Notes: a model not told the origin generated them from the sequence alone. A DNA stretch of 64,000 nt from Dromiciops gliroides (GCF_019393635.1 NC_057866.1:118957733-119021732); one strand, 5' to 3'. Positions 23,186 to 35,130 are shown, numbered from the stretch's first letter. A program made the numbers and translations.

Positions 23186-23405
23186 GGTTATGATGACGGT
23201 TCTCAGCATTTAATTATACATGTAGTTACTAAAGTCATTTATATTCAACAAGTTGCTTTGTTACTACTCCTAGGTCTAGGTGAATTAATTTTTTTTCCTC
23301 AGTTGAATTATGTAGGTAGGAGTCCTGTTTCTGATTTATTTTTTATTTCTGCTTATTACCAAGTATAGCATTCTTCACGTAGTGGGTGCTCAATAAATAA
23401 TGATC

Positions 23406-23500
23406 TGGGGCAGCTAGATGATACAGTGGATAGAGTGTTGGACTTGGAGTCAGAAAGACCTGAGTTCAAATTTGCCTTAGGACTTAAAATTTCTGAGACT
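23406..23500 (+). mobile_element. Marsupial SINE, 5' head only
   Basis: 'ggggcagctagatgatacag' and 'gagtcagaaagacctgagtt' are clear. The CORE and tail are lost after about 23500. Confidence 0.75.
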
Positions 23501-24405
23501 CTGATAGCTTCAATTTTCTCCCTTTTTTCCCCAGTTTTCCAAGTTTTATTGCAATAATGTGGGTGGCCAATTCTTTGAAGTTAGAATTTGTCATAATGAG
23601 GGAAGAAATGTGGGCCAATAGGCCTGGGAATTCTCTCCTCTTTTCCTAAAATGCCTTGGGATTATTTTCTGCCATTTAGAACACTCTGAACCACCAGGGA
23701 CAAGCTGATGTGAATCTCTCATCTCAGTAAGGGCACTTTCTCCTTAGTGTTTTCTGGCATGGTCAACTTTGGAGTTTCTGCTTCCCTTAGGGAGAGACTT
23801 CTTACAAAATATTCTTTTTTGTTGTAGTTACAAAACAAGGTTTTTTGCTTTGAGGAAGTTACACAGAATGTTCAGAAATGCCCAGAGCAAATCTGCAGTC
23901 ATTTATCTTTAATTACTTTATTCTTTGCAATGACCTATCAGTTATGCATCAAAAAATATGGTAGTTGGAAAATATGTATGTGCTTGTTCATTATACATAT
24001 GAATTCCAGAGGAATACAAGCTCCTTGAGGGCAGGAACTGCCTAATTTTTGTACTTGTTTCCCCAGATTTTTGCATACTTTATGGAGCATAGGAATTAAT
24101 GCTTTTCATTTGTTCATTTATTCTCTACTAAAATGCATGACTCTATAGTCACTTGTGTTATTTCTTTGCCTATAATTGAAGACTACTCAGTCAACTTGGT
24201 CAACAGAATATCCTATTCACATTTATATCAATTGATATGTAAGGCCATGGAAATAACATAATGTATATATGACTACAACTAATTAGAGTTCTTTCAAGGC
24301 TACATATTGAATAATTTGGCCAATGCCATAGCATGATAAGATTTAGAATGGGAAGGAACTTTAGAGAAATCAAGCAACTGAGTAGTTCTTTGCCTGGGGT
24401 AGCTG
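23500..24405. other. Mostly unassigned, with an L2/MIR-like 3' end
   Basis: Only the piece near 24015-24105 ('caagctccttgagggcagga') is recognisable, as the 3' UTR end of an L2-type LINE in sense orientation. The rest shows no named repeat or gene. Confidence 0.5.
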
Positions 24406-24409
24406 AATT

Positions 24410-24412
<3 letters not shown>

Positions 24413-24487
<75 letters not shown>

Positions 24488-24550
24488 TATACATACATAC
24501 ATATATAATAAATTTAATAATATATATTTAATAATATATATATATATATA
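24413..24550. repeat. (TA)n microsatellite and flanking TA/CA
   Basis: About 32 uninterrupted TA units (24413-24477) are followed by CA/TACA variants and a second short TA run. The array can form a cruciform or slipped structure, and its true length may vary between individuals. Confidence 0.95.
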
Positions 24551-24727
24551 ATTATTTTAAAATGCTATATACTTTATTTTATGCTTTTAAAACCATTTTG
24601 AAAAGCAGTTGATGATAGCTTCACCAGACTACCCAAAGTGTGTATGATACACACAAAAAATTAGGAAAGCCTTGTATGAGTGTATTTGTAAATGAATACT
24701 CTAATTGCCTTGACTTTCTTGAGCTCT

Positions 24728-25265
24728 GTAGGAAACAAGTAAACTGAGGCAGGACCCCTGGTCTGGTGCAAAGCAGGAAGGCCTTTATTATGATCTTGCA
24801 AGAAAGGCACACACTCCAAAGAAGTTATGCATGCCCTATGCTTGTTTCACATGGAGTTTATATAGGTCCCTAACGCAAGGATTCCATGGCCTATTTCACC
24901 TGAACTGGTTACTCTGGGTTCACATTCTTCAAGATTCTTCTAAACATGCATATCACACCCCCCTTTCCCCCAAAGATGTGGTGCCACCAAAATTTTATGA
25001 TTCTTTGTTATCTAATTTTAACTCAGGAAGGGAAATTTGGGAAAGGAAATAAGCCCCTGGGGTTTGAATAATGTATAAATTCTATTCTTATCTGAGGGGA
25101 AGCATGCTCTCCTGGTTAACTCAGCAGGAAAAGGGGAAAATTAGAGGGAGAAAGGGAAAAAGCCCCTTTGAATTTATGTGGAGAAAACATTGGATTCAAG
25201 CTCCCTAATTATCTAGGTAAACAAGAAAAGTTGTATGAGTACCACCTGTATTGATTAAGGAGCAT
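24728..25265 (-). mobile_element. LTR fossil, family 2, two tandem U3 units
   Basis: This is the reverse complement of the 19758-20405 element. It shares the complement of 'gcaccagaccaggggtcctg', an AATAAA in the complement of 'ggcctttattatgatc', and two tandem U3 units ending in the complement of 'ggttaactcagcagg'. It is probably also a solo LTR. The right border is not defined. Confidence 0.65.
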
Positions 25266-25429
25266 AAAATTGCTTGACAATCCTTTGCAGTGACTGAGAA
25301 TAGTTGGATATGCAGAAAATCAGTGACTCTGAAGTTAGTTAAGGTCATATCAACTTTGAAGGAGACCCTGAGGCATTTGGTGGTGTTAGTTTATGGACCT
25401 TCGTGAGACATTCCTACCTTCAAAAACTT

Positions 25430-25985
25430 ACCTGACTATGGGTTTAAGACTATGAATATATCCTGTTTATAGTCTTTTTTTTTTTTTTTTGAGACAACCT
25501 TATCTTCAGCAACTTCCCTAACTTTGGTTATGGGGCTTTCAGAATTATACTGCTTTTTCAGAGATCTCCTAATGAAGCCTTGAACTGTGAACTCCTTATC
25601 ACCTAGGGTGCTTTCTGAATGTGTATCAAAGGCCACATGCTTGACCCCTGGAATTCCTCACTTCCCCTCCCCTTGGGAATGGAACCCATAGACTCATTTT
25701 TTTTTTTCTAATCCCTACTTTCCCTCCAAAATTCCTTACCTGTCTTTGTTAAAAATGTATATAAACCCACAGAATCTATTACCTGGTGTCCTATTTAGCA
25801 CAATCTGGATAGTACCCCTGTAATGTGTTAAATTTTTCTTTTCTTCCTTGCTTAATAAAACCTTTCTCTAATTTCACAGGCATTGTCTTTTAGGAAAAAG
25901 GGAATTTAAATTTAAAGAATCGGCCTTTGATTTCTCCTGTCCTCCCCTTTAGGGGAAATAGAGATCTAAATTCCCCCAAGCAAGT
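25430..25985 (+). mobile_element. Possible LTR fossil with TATA box and polyA signal
   Basis: 'aaaaatgtatataaaccc' (TATA-like, 25769) is followed about 80 bases later by 'gcttaataaaacctttctc' (AATAAA) and a U5-like 'aatttcacaggcattgtc'. The promoter-to-polyA spacing fits an LTR R region. The left and right ends, target duplication and family are unknown. It may be an isolated solo copy. Confidence 0.45.
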
Positions 25986-26004
25986 GTTTGCCTTGGTTTG
26001 CACT

Positions 26005-26130
26005 CTTCTCTAACTCCCAGTTTATGGATGAGGGTACTGAGAGCAAGAGAAGTACAATGATTTGCTCAGGGTCGTATAAGCATAAACAGTGAAGTTAGAT
26101 TTCAAACCTAATTCTTTTTTTCCCCCTGCT
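26005..26130 (-). repeat. MIR-type SINE, antisense fragment
   Basis: 'cagtttatggatgagggtac', 'atttgctcagggtcgtataa' and 'gatttcaaacctaattctt' follow the antisense MIR order. Confidence 0.6.
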
Positions 26131-26840
26131 TCAACCACATCCCCAATTCAAAGCTTTTTTTTTTTCTTTTTTTTCTGCTATACTCATCATCCTATCATAA
26201 TTCAGTGTTATGGTCAAATTAAAATAAAACCACATATGAACTACAATTCAATTCCAATGGCATAGTAAAATAGCACAATTCAATTCTCCGCCCTCCTATT
26301 CTGCCAATCCAGGTAAGCAAAGCTATCCTGTTGCTGCTTTTGTGTCCAGTAAAGTCTCATTAAGGTGAATGAGAAACTGTCATTGCTACTACACAGGGCA
26401 GCTCCAAAGAATTTATTTGCTAAAGCCAGAAATTAAGGAAAGCATAATGCGCAGGGTCCTGAACCCTATAATCCTTATTGTTTCATCGTCATCTATGTAA
26501 ATTCCTGTTGTTGACCCTCCTGACATGTATTGTATGCTGTTTTATGAATAGTAAGCCCATGCCCAAATTACCATAAAACTTATCACCATCCTCTTTCAAT
26601 ATGCTCCCACATCCAAACTTTGTAATATCTAAGAACCAGAAAATCATGGAAGAATTCCTCAATGTACTCTCTGGGTTTAGTAACCTTGAGTAGAGATGCC
26701 AAGGGAATCAGCTGAATTTCAAACAGCTCCATTTAGTTGCTACCACAGAGTCAGAGGGTGGCCCCTCTTATCACCATACCCCACTCTGTCCACAAAATAA
26801 GAAATCAGAATTGGAAGGGAACTAATAGAGTCTATACCTG
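26130..26840. other. Unassigned sequence
   Basis: T-rich at the left (26155-26175), otherwise mixed. No repeat family, RNA gene or coding frame is recognised. Confidence 0.4.
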
Positions 26841-26843
26841 AAC

Positions 26844-27138
26844 AAAAATCTATGTAGTTGGGGGCAGCCAGGTGGCACAGTGGATAAAGCACCTGCCCTG
26901 GATATAGGAGGACCTAAATTCAAATCAAGTCTCAGACACTTGACACTTACTAGCTGTGTGGCCCTGGGCAAGTCACTTAACCCTCATTACCCCACAGAAA
27001 CAAAACAAAACAAAACAAAACAAAACAAAATGATATATGCATATACATATATGCATCTATAAATAAAAACAAAAACAAACTACAACATAACAAAACAAAA
27101 AATCAAAACAAATAAACAAACAAAAAAATCTATCTAGT
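26844..27138 (+). mobile_element. Marsupial tRNA-CORE-SINE, subfamily I, long (AAAAC)n tail
   Basis: The body from 26861 is followed by a tail of AAAAC units, an internal ATATGCATAT-like expansion and further A/C runs to 27122. The target duplication AAAAATCTAT(G/C)TAGT lies at 26844-26858 and 27124-27138. The tail has diversified into a compound microsatellite. Confidence 0.9.
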
Positions 27139-27139
27139 C

Positions 27140-28845
27140 TCCCTGATAAAGTTATTGTGCTCCACTTTAAGACTTCCTTAGGTTACCCATTCTGCACTGA
27201 GATAGCCCTTATTTTTAGGAAGCTTTGCATTAGATAAAAATGAAATCTATTTCTTTGTATATTCTCCCCATATCTCCTCACTCTTCCATCTGGGAATCTA
27301 GTAAAATATCTAGTCAAATCTATCTCATTAAATAGACATTGGAATGTTTTATGATAGTTATGATATCCCTTCTTCCTACCTAGGGGTCATCCAGTCCATT
27401 TCTCTATTCCCATATAATAATCCTTTTCATTTGCACAGAGGTTCCCATACTCTGGGCCTATGGAATTACATGTTTGTGGGGAAAAGTCAGTGAAGCTGTT
27501 TATCCTTTTTTAGTCCAGTGACAGAGTAAAACAATAAAAGATAAAGGTGTTTAGGGCCAATGCATATTAAGTAGAACTGGAATATTCTTATTATGGGTCT
27601 CGTGATGTCCTCAAAATTGTTTTGAACATTGTAAAACACTAAGATTATTTTAAATGATGATTCATCAGCCAATTTTATTTTTATCAAATTGTTAATATTT
27701 TAAATCATTAACAAGCAGAAAAATTAATTCCATCCACAATTTCTAAATGAGCCATAGTTTGATAAGAGTGTGTTTATGCCTAGGTTGTGTGACATGGTTG
27801 GTTAATTCCACTTGAGTTACCCGATAAGCTTATTGGGCCTTATCAAATTCTATGGTTTGGGATGCTGTGTAGTGACAGAATCATTGATTTGTTTCTGTAC
27901 TTGTTATATCCAGAGCCTGTCTAATATTAGCTTCATTCCATATCCTCTGTATAAAAGTAAAATTGTGTGAAAAATTATTCAAACAGCACTTGGTAGTTTC
28001 TTCTATGAGACTTTTTATTCCTTAAAGTGACATACATTAAATGGATTGAATTTGTGACTAAATTTCAAGTGAACTTCATCTCATTTCTAATTATGTACCC
28101 AAATCAATCTTCTGAAACAATGCTCAAGGCTCTTGGGAGAATATTTTTTAACACTGTTGAACATTCTGATTATTTCTTTAGAATCACCATAATCTTTAAT
28201 GTCACCTAGAAATGATGGTTTTGTATAATATATTATTGAAAGGCACTTTTCAAAGCTTTCATTATCAAATAATTTTAGTTTATTTTACATGCTTAATAGG
28301 AAATATATGTCAGCTATTTAACTATTATTGACACTAATATCAGTCACATAGACCATGTTGCTTCAAATTCCTCTTCTGATTACTCCCACACATACAGGTA
28401 CAGAATTGTCAGGAGAAATTGGCTTTTAAGTACAGGCAAATGTAAATTACTTCTTTGACTTATTTTATCCAGTCTTGTTTCTGGTGGTGGTGCTGTGGTA
28501 AGGACTCTCATCTAGGAATGTAAAGTCAACTTTATTTACAACTGAACATGTAGGAAAGTTTAGTGTCAGTCATTGAGAATCTGCTTGATTTTGTCATTAT
28601 TTTTGGTCCAATATATTTGGAAATTCACTACTTATACATTTAGTAAATTTGAAGTACATCAGAAATCTTGTTCTAGTTTCTTTGGGTGTATAAAATTCCC
28701 TTAAAATGACTACTAAGGGACTGACTAAATCAAATTTTTGGACATGTGTTGTATTCTATGGATGTCACAAATTTCTTTAATGTGAGGACATTACTGAGAT
28801 GTTTTAAAAATGCTTCCATGTTTCTTGGTCTCTTGACAATTGTCA
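27140..28845. other. Unassigned AT-rich sequence
   Basis: About 1.7 kb without a recognisable repeat or gene. Short frames at 27487-27687 (-) and 28027-28209 (+) show no known domain. Confidence 0.45.
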
Positions 28846-28847
28846 CT

Positions 28848-29070
28848 TGTGGCACTGTGGATAGAGCCTTAGATGTGGAGTCAGGAAGTCCTGAATTCAA
28901 ATACAGCTTCAGATTCATTTGACTGAATTAAAATTTTACCTCAGACCCTTAACAACTGTATGACCCTCCCCCCTGACTTAACATCTGTTTGCCTCCATTT
29001 CTTCAACAGTAAAATGAGGGTAATAATAGCACCTACCTCACCCCCTTGGGGATCAAATGATAATGTTCCT
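28848..29070 (+). repeat. MIR/CORE-SINE, sense
   Basis: 'gtggcactgtggatagagcc', 'gtcaggaagtcctgaattca', 'cagtaaaatgagggtaataa' and 'cacctacctcacccccttgg' are in MIR order. The CORE is partly duplicated or mutated around 28920-28975. Confidence 0.75.
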
Positions 29071-29244
29071 AAAAATACAAAGAAAAAATGGTGAAAGAAC
29101 TAAGGAGAACATAGGGAGTATTCAATGCAGAGAAGGTGAAGAAAAGTAGAGTACAGGCATGGAGGATGGACAATACAAAGTCAAATCAATAAAAGAAAGA
29201 AGGCTATGTATAGGTAATAGAAATATGATTTTGAAACAAAGCCA

Positions 29245-29295
29245 TTTTATTTTATTTTATTTTATTTCATTTCATTTCATTTCATTTCATTTTAT
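29245..29295. repeat. (TTTTA)n/(TTTCA)n pentamer tract
   Basis: About five TTTTA units switch to about five TTTCA units: a compound pentanucleotide array at the edge of an L2 remnant. Confidence 0.9.
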
Positions 29296-30310
29296 TCTAG
29301 AGGCAGTAGGGAGCCACTGGAGGTTATTGAGAAGGGGAGTGACACAGTCAGATTTGTCCTTAAAGAAAACCAGTTTGGTAACTGTGTGGAGGATGACTTA
29401 GAGTATGGAGAGATGTGTGGCAGGTAGGCCATTTGGAAGAGGTATAGTCCACAAGAGAAATTATGTGGGCCTAAATGAGAGTAGCAACTATGTGAACAGA
29501 AAGAGATGAAGGTAAAATAAATTGTGGTCAGAGAAACAACACGAGTAGGCAATGGATTTGGATATGTGGAATGAGGTAGAGTAATGAGTAAAGGGTGATG
29601 CCAATTTTCTGGAAATAAGTAATTGAAATAATGGTTGTATCCTTGATAGAAACTAGCAAGTTTGGAGGAGAAGCAGGTTATTAGGAAAATAAAATGAGGT
29701 TTTAAAAAATATATTATGTTTGATGATTATATACACACACACACACACACACACACATGCACAAACAAGGAATGTATATATATGTGTGTGTATACATGCA
29801 TATATGTATGCATATGTATGTTTATACACATATGTATATGTGTATATATAGATGCACATATATACATACACACACACACATATATATATATATACATATA
29901 TATATATGGACTGGAGATTTATATATTTGTATCATTTGCATAGAAATGATCATTATACCCATTGGAGCTAATAAAGGTATTGAGTGACAGTGCATAGAAA
30001 GAGAAGAAAAAAGAAGAGGCCCTAGAAAATATTTTGGGGGCATACATGAAGTTAGGGAGCATATTATGAACAAAAGAGCAAAATAATCTGGGAAAGGTTT
30101 GTCAGACATATGAAAGATAAACCAGAAAGGAGTCATGTCATGAAAACAGAGAAAAAAGTTTATTCATGTAAAGGGGGTGGTTGCCAGTATTAAATGTTGT
30201 AGAGAAGTCAAGAAGGATAAGGACTGAGGAAAGACTTAACTTTTTTTTTTTTTTAGCAATTAAGAGATTGTTGATTGCTTTGGAGAGATAAAAAAAGACA
30301 TGTTACAAAA
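29295..30310 (-). mobile_element. L2 LINE, antisense, ORF2 region
   Basis: 'gagccactggaggttattga', 'gagtgacacagtcagatttg' and 'aactgtgtggaggatgactt' match the complement of the L2 ORF2 segment downstream of the RT domain. Further right, 'tgttgtagagaagtcaagaa' and 'agcaattaagagattgttga' match the complement of the L2 RT region (LxAAFDTVDH). CA/TA satellites interrupt it at 29730-29910. It is ancient and non-coding. Confidence 0.75.
29730..29910. repeat. (CA)n / (TATG)n / (TA)n cluster
   Basis: Thirteen CA units at 29732-29757, then TATGTA and GTGTAT variants, another CA run and a TA run. Overlapping frames on both strands are Tyr/Ile/His/Thr artefacts. Confidence 0.9.
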
Positions 30311-30412
30311 GAGTTGACAAGTGAGAAAATACCAAATGCTCTCCTTCCCTTAATTGTTTTCATTTATTTTCTGTTTCATTTCTATTTCATTTCTTTTCTA
30401 TTTATTCTTTAT

Positions 30413-30467
30413 GTACATACACACACACACTCACACACACATACATACATATATACATATATATATA

Positions 30468-30548
<81 letters not shown>
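30413..30548. repeat. (CA)n-(TA)n compound microsatellite
   Basis: CA/CATA variants, then about 19 CA units (30476-30519), then about 14 TA units. Z-DNA-prone and cruciform-prone tracts lie side by side. Confidence 0.95.
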
Positions 30549-30549
<1 letters not shown>

Positions 30550-30559
30550 TTCATTAATA

Positions 30560-30645
30560 GAATACTCCCTCCTTGCAAGCAGGGATTCTTTTATTTCTGT
30601 CCTTACATCCCTAGTATCTAGCATAGTGCTAGATATCTATCACTT
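30560..30645 (+). repeat. L2 3' end fragment, sense
   Basis: 'tccttgcaagcagggattct', 'cttacatccctagtatctag' and 'catagtgctagatatc' match the L2/MIR-like 3' UTR ending. Confidence 0.6.
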
Positions 30646-30909
30646 ATGAGGAATTCTGGTTTCCAACCTCAAATCCATTGTCCATTTGCCAGTGGTCCCT
30701 TAATTTCTATATAAATTCTGATTCTTTTTTTGAGGTTTTTAATTCATATTTGACAATTCCAATTGATGCTCAGACTATACTTTCTCAGATATGGGGTCAT
30801 TGTATATAGGTGAAAGACATATGTGAGAACTTTAGCCTCAGGACATCATGAAACCATTTTAATCTGATATTTAGAAATCCATTTTTATGCATATTGCAAT
30901 GGGGGAAAT

Positions 30910-30928
30910 GCACACATATATACATGTG

Positions 30929-30966
<38 letters not shown>

Positions 30967-31005
30967 TGTCTATGTATATTATATACAGGCATACAAATTC
31001 TACGT
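30910..31005. repeat. (TA)n/(CA)n microsatellite
   Basis: Alternating ATAT, then about 11 CA units, followed by GTATAT variants. Confidence 0.85.
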
Positions 31006-31094
31006 ACATACACAGATCCATATATGTGTGACTAGTTTGAAAAATTTTGTTTTAGGTGACTTGCTATCCCTTTTCTGATGGATAGAGTTAAAGA

Positions 31095-31318
31095 AGCAGT
31101 TATTAAGCATTTAGTATATGCCAAGCACCATGCTACTAGCATTACAATATTATCTCAGGTAATCTCCACAACAACCCTGTACAGTTGAGGCACACAGAAG
31201 TTAAGTAATTTTTCCAGGGACATATTGATTTTAAGTAGCTGAGACCAAACTAGAACTAGGGTCTTCCTGATTCCTGTCAGAACACTCTATCTACTTTGCC
31301 ACCCAGCTGCCTCTTTTA
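31095..31318 (-). repeat. MIR-type SINE, antisense, near full length
   Basis: Runs from 'gcatttagtatatgccaagc' through 'aagttaagtaatttttccag' to 'ctactttgccacccagctgc'. Confidence 0.8.
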
Positions 31319-31444
31319 AATAGATTAAGAGAAACTATCTTGACAAGATAACTTAGTAGAGAGATATGAAGGATTGGTGTCCCCTAATCAGCAACCAACA
31401 ATAGTTTAATGACTTTGTGTTTAAGATTGTTGTTGTTATTTTTT

Positions 31445-31655
31445 TAAGTAGACCGGGGGTGGGGGGGTGGGGAGCTAGGTGGTGCAGTGGATAAAGCACC
31501 AGACCTGGATTCAGGCATACCTGAGTTCAAATCTGGCCTCAGATATTCGAAACTTACTAGCTGTGTGACCCTGGGCAAGTCAGTTAATCTTCATTGCCCT
31601 GCAAAAAACAAAACAAAACAAAAGAAAACAAAACAAAACCAAAAAATGTAGACTG
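31445..31655 (+). mobile_element. Marsupial tRNA-CORE-SINE, subfamily I
   Basis: The body starts near 31469 after a G-rich run. Signs are 'ggattcagg', 'cttcattgccctgc' and an AAAAC tail. The flanks 'agtagaccggg' and 'tgtagactggg' look like a target duplication. It lies in the upstream part of L1 copy D. Confidence 0.85.
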
Positions 31656-31794
31656 GGAGAAGATTTTGGGAAAATGTCAGAATAAAGCATAAGGATATAA
31701 GACCTTTTGAAATGACAGCATTGCTTGGGGCACGGTTTGGGGCATAGGGGTGTGGTCAGGCTGCAAGATAGAGCTAAGAAAAAACAACATTAAA

Positions 31795-32009
31795 AACATG
31801 AAGGCTGGGGGCAGCTAGGTGGCGCAGTGGATAAAGCACCAGCCCTGGATTCAGGAGGACCTGAGTTCAAATCTGGCCTCAAACACTTGACACTTACTAG
31901 CTGTGTGACCCTGGGCAAGTCACTTAACCCTCATTGCCCTGCAAAACAAACAAACAAACAAACAAACAAACAAACAAACAAACAAACAAACAAAAAAACA
32001 TGAAGGCTG
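31795..32009 (+). mobile_element. Near-consensus tRNA-CORE-SINE, subfamily I, (AAAC)n tail
   Basis: The cleanest copy in the window: 'gcagctaggtggcgcagtgg', 'ggattcaggaggacctgag', 'cctcattgccctgc', then about 12 AAAC units. The perfect target duplication AAACATGAAGGCTG is at about 31795-31808 and 31996-32009. The low divergence and intact duplication suggest a relatively recent insertion into L1 copy D. Confidence 0.95.
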
Positions 32010-32086
32010 AGACATTATCCTCTATAACTGATGACAAAGCCCAGCTCTAACATAAAGTTAACAGCAAAGAAATAGGCCACCAAAAT

Positions 32087-32296
32087 ATGAGTAAGCAAAA
32101 GAGAAAGAACGTGATCATAGGGAGATACTATGATCATGGAGAAGACACAGAAGAAGACAGTGAAGTCAAAATAGCTATTTCTAAAGCTTCAAAGAAAAAT
32201 GAAAAATGGTCAGAAATCCAAAACTCTTTTTCGAAGAAGTTTACAAAAGACTTTAAAAATAAAAGAATAGAGGTTGATGTAAAAATCAGAAGGTAA
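32087..32296 (+). pseudogene. L1 ORF1p N-terminal fragment
   Basis: A 69-codon frame begins MSKQKRKNVI and is rich in Lys, Glu and Asp, as expected for the N-terminal and coiled-coil start of ORF1p. It ends at a stop, and related sequence continues in other frames to about 33000. This is a decayed LINE gene, not a host gene. Confidence 0.75.
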
Positions 32297-33719
32297 GAAT
32301 GATGCAAGAAAATCAAGAAAATTTAAAAATGAAAGTGAAGCAATAGGAAGAAAATAACTATTTAACACTTAGAATTGGGCAAGGGGAAGCTAATGACTTC
32401 ATAAGAACCCCACCAAAACTCAAAAGAATGAAAAAATAGAATAGAATGTGAAAGATCCAATTATGAAAACAGCTGACCTAGAAACAAATCAAGGAGAAAT
32501 AATATGAAAATTGTTTAACTACCTGAAAGTTATGATCAACAAAGAGTCTAGACATGATATTTCAAGAAATTCTTGTGGATAATTGCCCTGAAGTTGTAAA
32601 ATGAGAGGGTAAAATAGAAATTGCAAAAAATCCATTGATCACCACTGGAAAGAGAGCCCAAGATGAAAATTCATAAAAACATTATAGTTATGTTTCAAAA
32701 CTCCCAGGTTAAGAAGAAAATAGTACAAACACCTAGAAAAAGCAATTTAAATATTGTGAAGCTAGAGTCAAGATAACCAAAGATTTGGCAGCTTCTACAT
32801 TAAAATGCTTAAGGGCCTGAAACATGATATTCCAAAGATCAAAGAGCTGGGTTCACAACGAAGAATAACTTGCATAGCAAACTGAATATAATCCTGCTAG
32901 GAAAAAAAATGGATATTTAATGAATTAAAGGATTTTTAGTTATTCTTGAGGAAAAGAGCAGAACTGAAGAGAAAATTCAACCTACAAGAATCATAAGAAA
33001 TATAAGAAGGTAAACAATATAATAGAAGAAATATAAGAAGGTAAATAATTATTAGGGATTAATAAGGTCAAATTGTTTATTTCTTATGTTGGAAAATGTT
33101 ATCTGTATATGGTTCATTCCCCAACCAATAAAAGGTAAAAGGATAAGAACAGCTATTGTTTTGATGAAGAAATCAAAGCTATATATAGTTACATGAAAAG
33201 TGTTCTAAATAATTATTAATTTAAAGAAATACAAATTAAAACAACTTTTAGATATCCTCTCACTTGCTGGATTGGCTAATATGAAAAAAGGGAAAAATGA
33301 AAAATGCTGGAGGGAATGTGGAAAAATTGGGACACTATTGGGGGAACTGTGCATTGATCTTATCATTTTGGAGAGCAATCTGGAATTATGCCCCAAGATT
33401 TTTAACTGTGTTTATCCTTTGACCCAGAAATACCATTATTAGTTCTGCTTCCCAAGGTGACCAGGGCAAAAAGGAAAAGAGATTGTATGTCCAAAAATAT
33501 TTATAACTGCTTTCTTTGTGTTGGTAAGGAACTGGAAATTGAGGTAATGCCCATTGATTGGGGAATGTCTAAACAAGTTGTGTCACATGATCATGGTGGA
33601 ATACTACTGTGCTGTAAGAAATTATTCATTGGTTGAATTTAGAAAAAAAGATGGAAAACTTGCATGAAATAATGAAGAGCAAAATGAGTGGAACCAAGAG
33701 AATATTGTACATAGTAATA

Positions 33720-33838
33720 TATATGTCTATGTATGTATATATCTATCTGTGTATGTATATATATATATGCACACACATATATATGTATACATACATACAC
33801 ACATATATATGGAGAGACACACACACAGAACATATATA
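33720..33838. repeat. (TATG/TACA)n low-complexity tract in L1 3' UTR
   Basis: Alternating ATATGT, TATATC and CACACA units lie between the ORF2 end and the 3' UTR terminus of copy D. Confidence 0.85.
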
Positions 33839-33939
33839 TGTGTCAAATGGAGGTCCTCTCTATTGTGGAGTGGGGAGGGAGGGAAAAATTTAGGAACTGA
33901 AAATGTAACAAAAATAAATTTAATTTAATTTTAAAAAGT

Positions 33940-34370
33940 AGTTTGGGAATTTTGGCCTCTTTCTGATTGTGAAGATAAAAAAGTCATGGGACTTTCATTT
34001 TCTTTATTATCACATTATAGTGTGATTGAATCTCTGTTTTCTGTTATGGGAAAGAAACCCAAGTGATTAAGCAGTAGAGAAACTGAAAGGAGAGAAATTG
34101 TTTTCTTTGTTGGACAGATGGAGGAGAAGACAGAAGTTATCTGGCACCTTTAAAACGTAAAGGAAATTTTGGTGACTGTAATACCAAGTAAAGCTATGAC
34201 ATTCCATTAGGTCCATAGTTCCTTCTTCTAATGATAGATGTAGAGATTGTGTCAGAAAGATGTCTGGTGAATTGAGAGATTTCTTTGCTTTTTGGTGCCA
34301 ATTAGCATCAATGGTTTCACCTTCTGATATACTGAACCATTCAGAGATTGTTTCCAGGTACTCGATGATG
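33940..34370. other. Unassigned sequence
   Basis: Mixed sequence right of L1 copy D with no recognised repeat or gene. Confidence 0.4.
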
Positions 34371-34374
34371 ATGA

Positions 34375-34628
34375 TGTTGATAACTGATATTTATATAGTT
34401 TCTACTATGTATCAGGAGCTGTGCTAAGCACTTCTCAATTATCCCAATTGATCATTACATCCGTGTGAAGTAGATAATTCTTTTATCCATATTTTACAGT
34501 TGAGGAAACTGAAGTAAACACAAATTAAGTGACTTGGCCATTGTCACACAGCTATTAAGTGTCTGAGATGAAATTTAAATTCAGGTCTTAATGACTCCAT
34601 GTCTAGTCTTTTAGGCACTTGAGCACCT
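34375..34628 (-). repeat. MIR-type SINE, antisense, near full length
   Basis: 'tatatagtttctactatgta', 'cagttgaggaaactgaagta', 'tgtcacacagctattaagtg' and 'tcttttaggcacttgagcacc' run in antisense MIR order. A short (GATGAT) tract precedes it. Confidence 0.8.
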
Positions 34629-34974
34629 GTCTCTACCCAAAGGCACAATTAAACATGGTCTCTAAGGAATCTCTCCCTCCAAAGATAAAAGAGAAACATG
34701 GAACGTCTTAAGAAGCAAGAGAAACAGAACTCTATGAATATGAAAAGTTCTGCTAAGCAGATGGAGTTTGCTGGCTGCATCACCACTTGGAATGGAACTG
34801 AGGAAATTCTCCAAGTCACCTGGGAGAACATCTCAAACCCATGTAAGGAAGAAGGCTAAAGAATACTCATTGTATCTTTCCCTTTTTTTCAATCCTGATG
34901 GTTTCATGGCATGGTAAATATCTCCCAGTTTTTTGGCCAAAGCTGACTAAATGTCTTTGAAGTCTTTTCAGTTT

Positions 34975-35130
34975 TTTTTTCTTTCTTTTTTTTTGGTGAG
35001 ACAATTGGGGTTAAGTGACTTGCCCAGGGTCACACAGCTAGTAAGTGTTGAGTGTCTGAGGCTACATTTGAACTCAGGTCCTCCTGAATCCAGGGCCGGT
35101 GTTCTATCCACTGTGCCACCTAGCTACCTC
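34975..35130 (-). mobile_element. Marsupial tRNA-CORE-SINE, mixed subfamily, antisense
   Basis: Poly(T) is followed by 'ggtgagacaattggggttaa' (subfamily II tail side), the CORE, then 'cctcctgaatccagg' (subfamily I head side) and 'gtgccacctagctacc'. It carries a mixture of diagnostic bases. Confidence 0.9.

Larger units (their letters stand above)
31640..33935 (+). mobile_element. L1/HAL1 LINE copy D, sense
   Basis: Order: partial 5' UTR; ORF1 start at 32087 (MSKQKRKNVIIGRYYDHGED); ORF1 remnant to about 33100; then directly the ORF2 C-terminal tail ('gccctttgacc'-like 'tttgacccagaaataccatt', 'tgcccattgattggggaatg', 'gaatactactgtgctgtaag'); a TA/CA satellite; and the 3' UTR ending 'gaactgaaaatgtaacaaaa' with a poly(A)-like end. 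The whole endonuclease and RT core is absent, which is the HAL1 layout. Frames are short and interrupted. A young SINE sits at 31807. Confidence 0.85.

Noticed and set aside
24200-24551. Tyr-Ile repeat and Cys-Val repeat frames here and at 10699, 29653, 30275 and 36942
   Set aside because: These are translations of (TA)n, (CA)n and (TG)n microsatellites.
19758-25265. Inverted LTR pair as ends of one provirus or transposon
   Set aside because: LTRs of one provirus lie in the same orientation. The sequence between holds other independent repeats and no retroviral genes.
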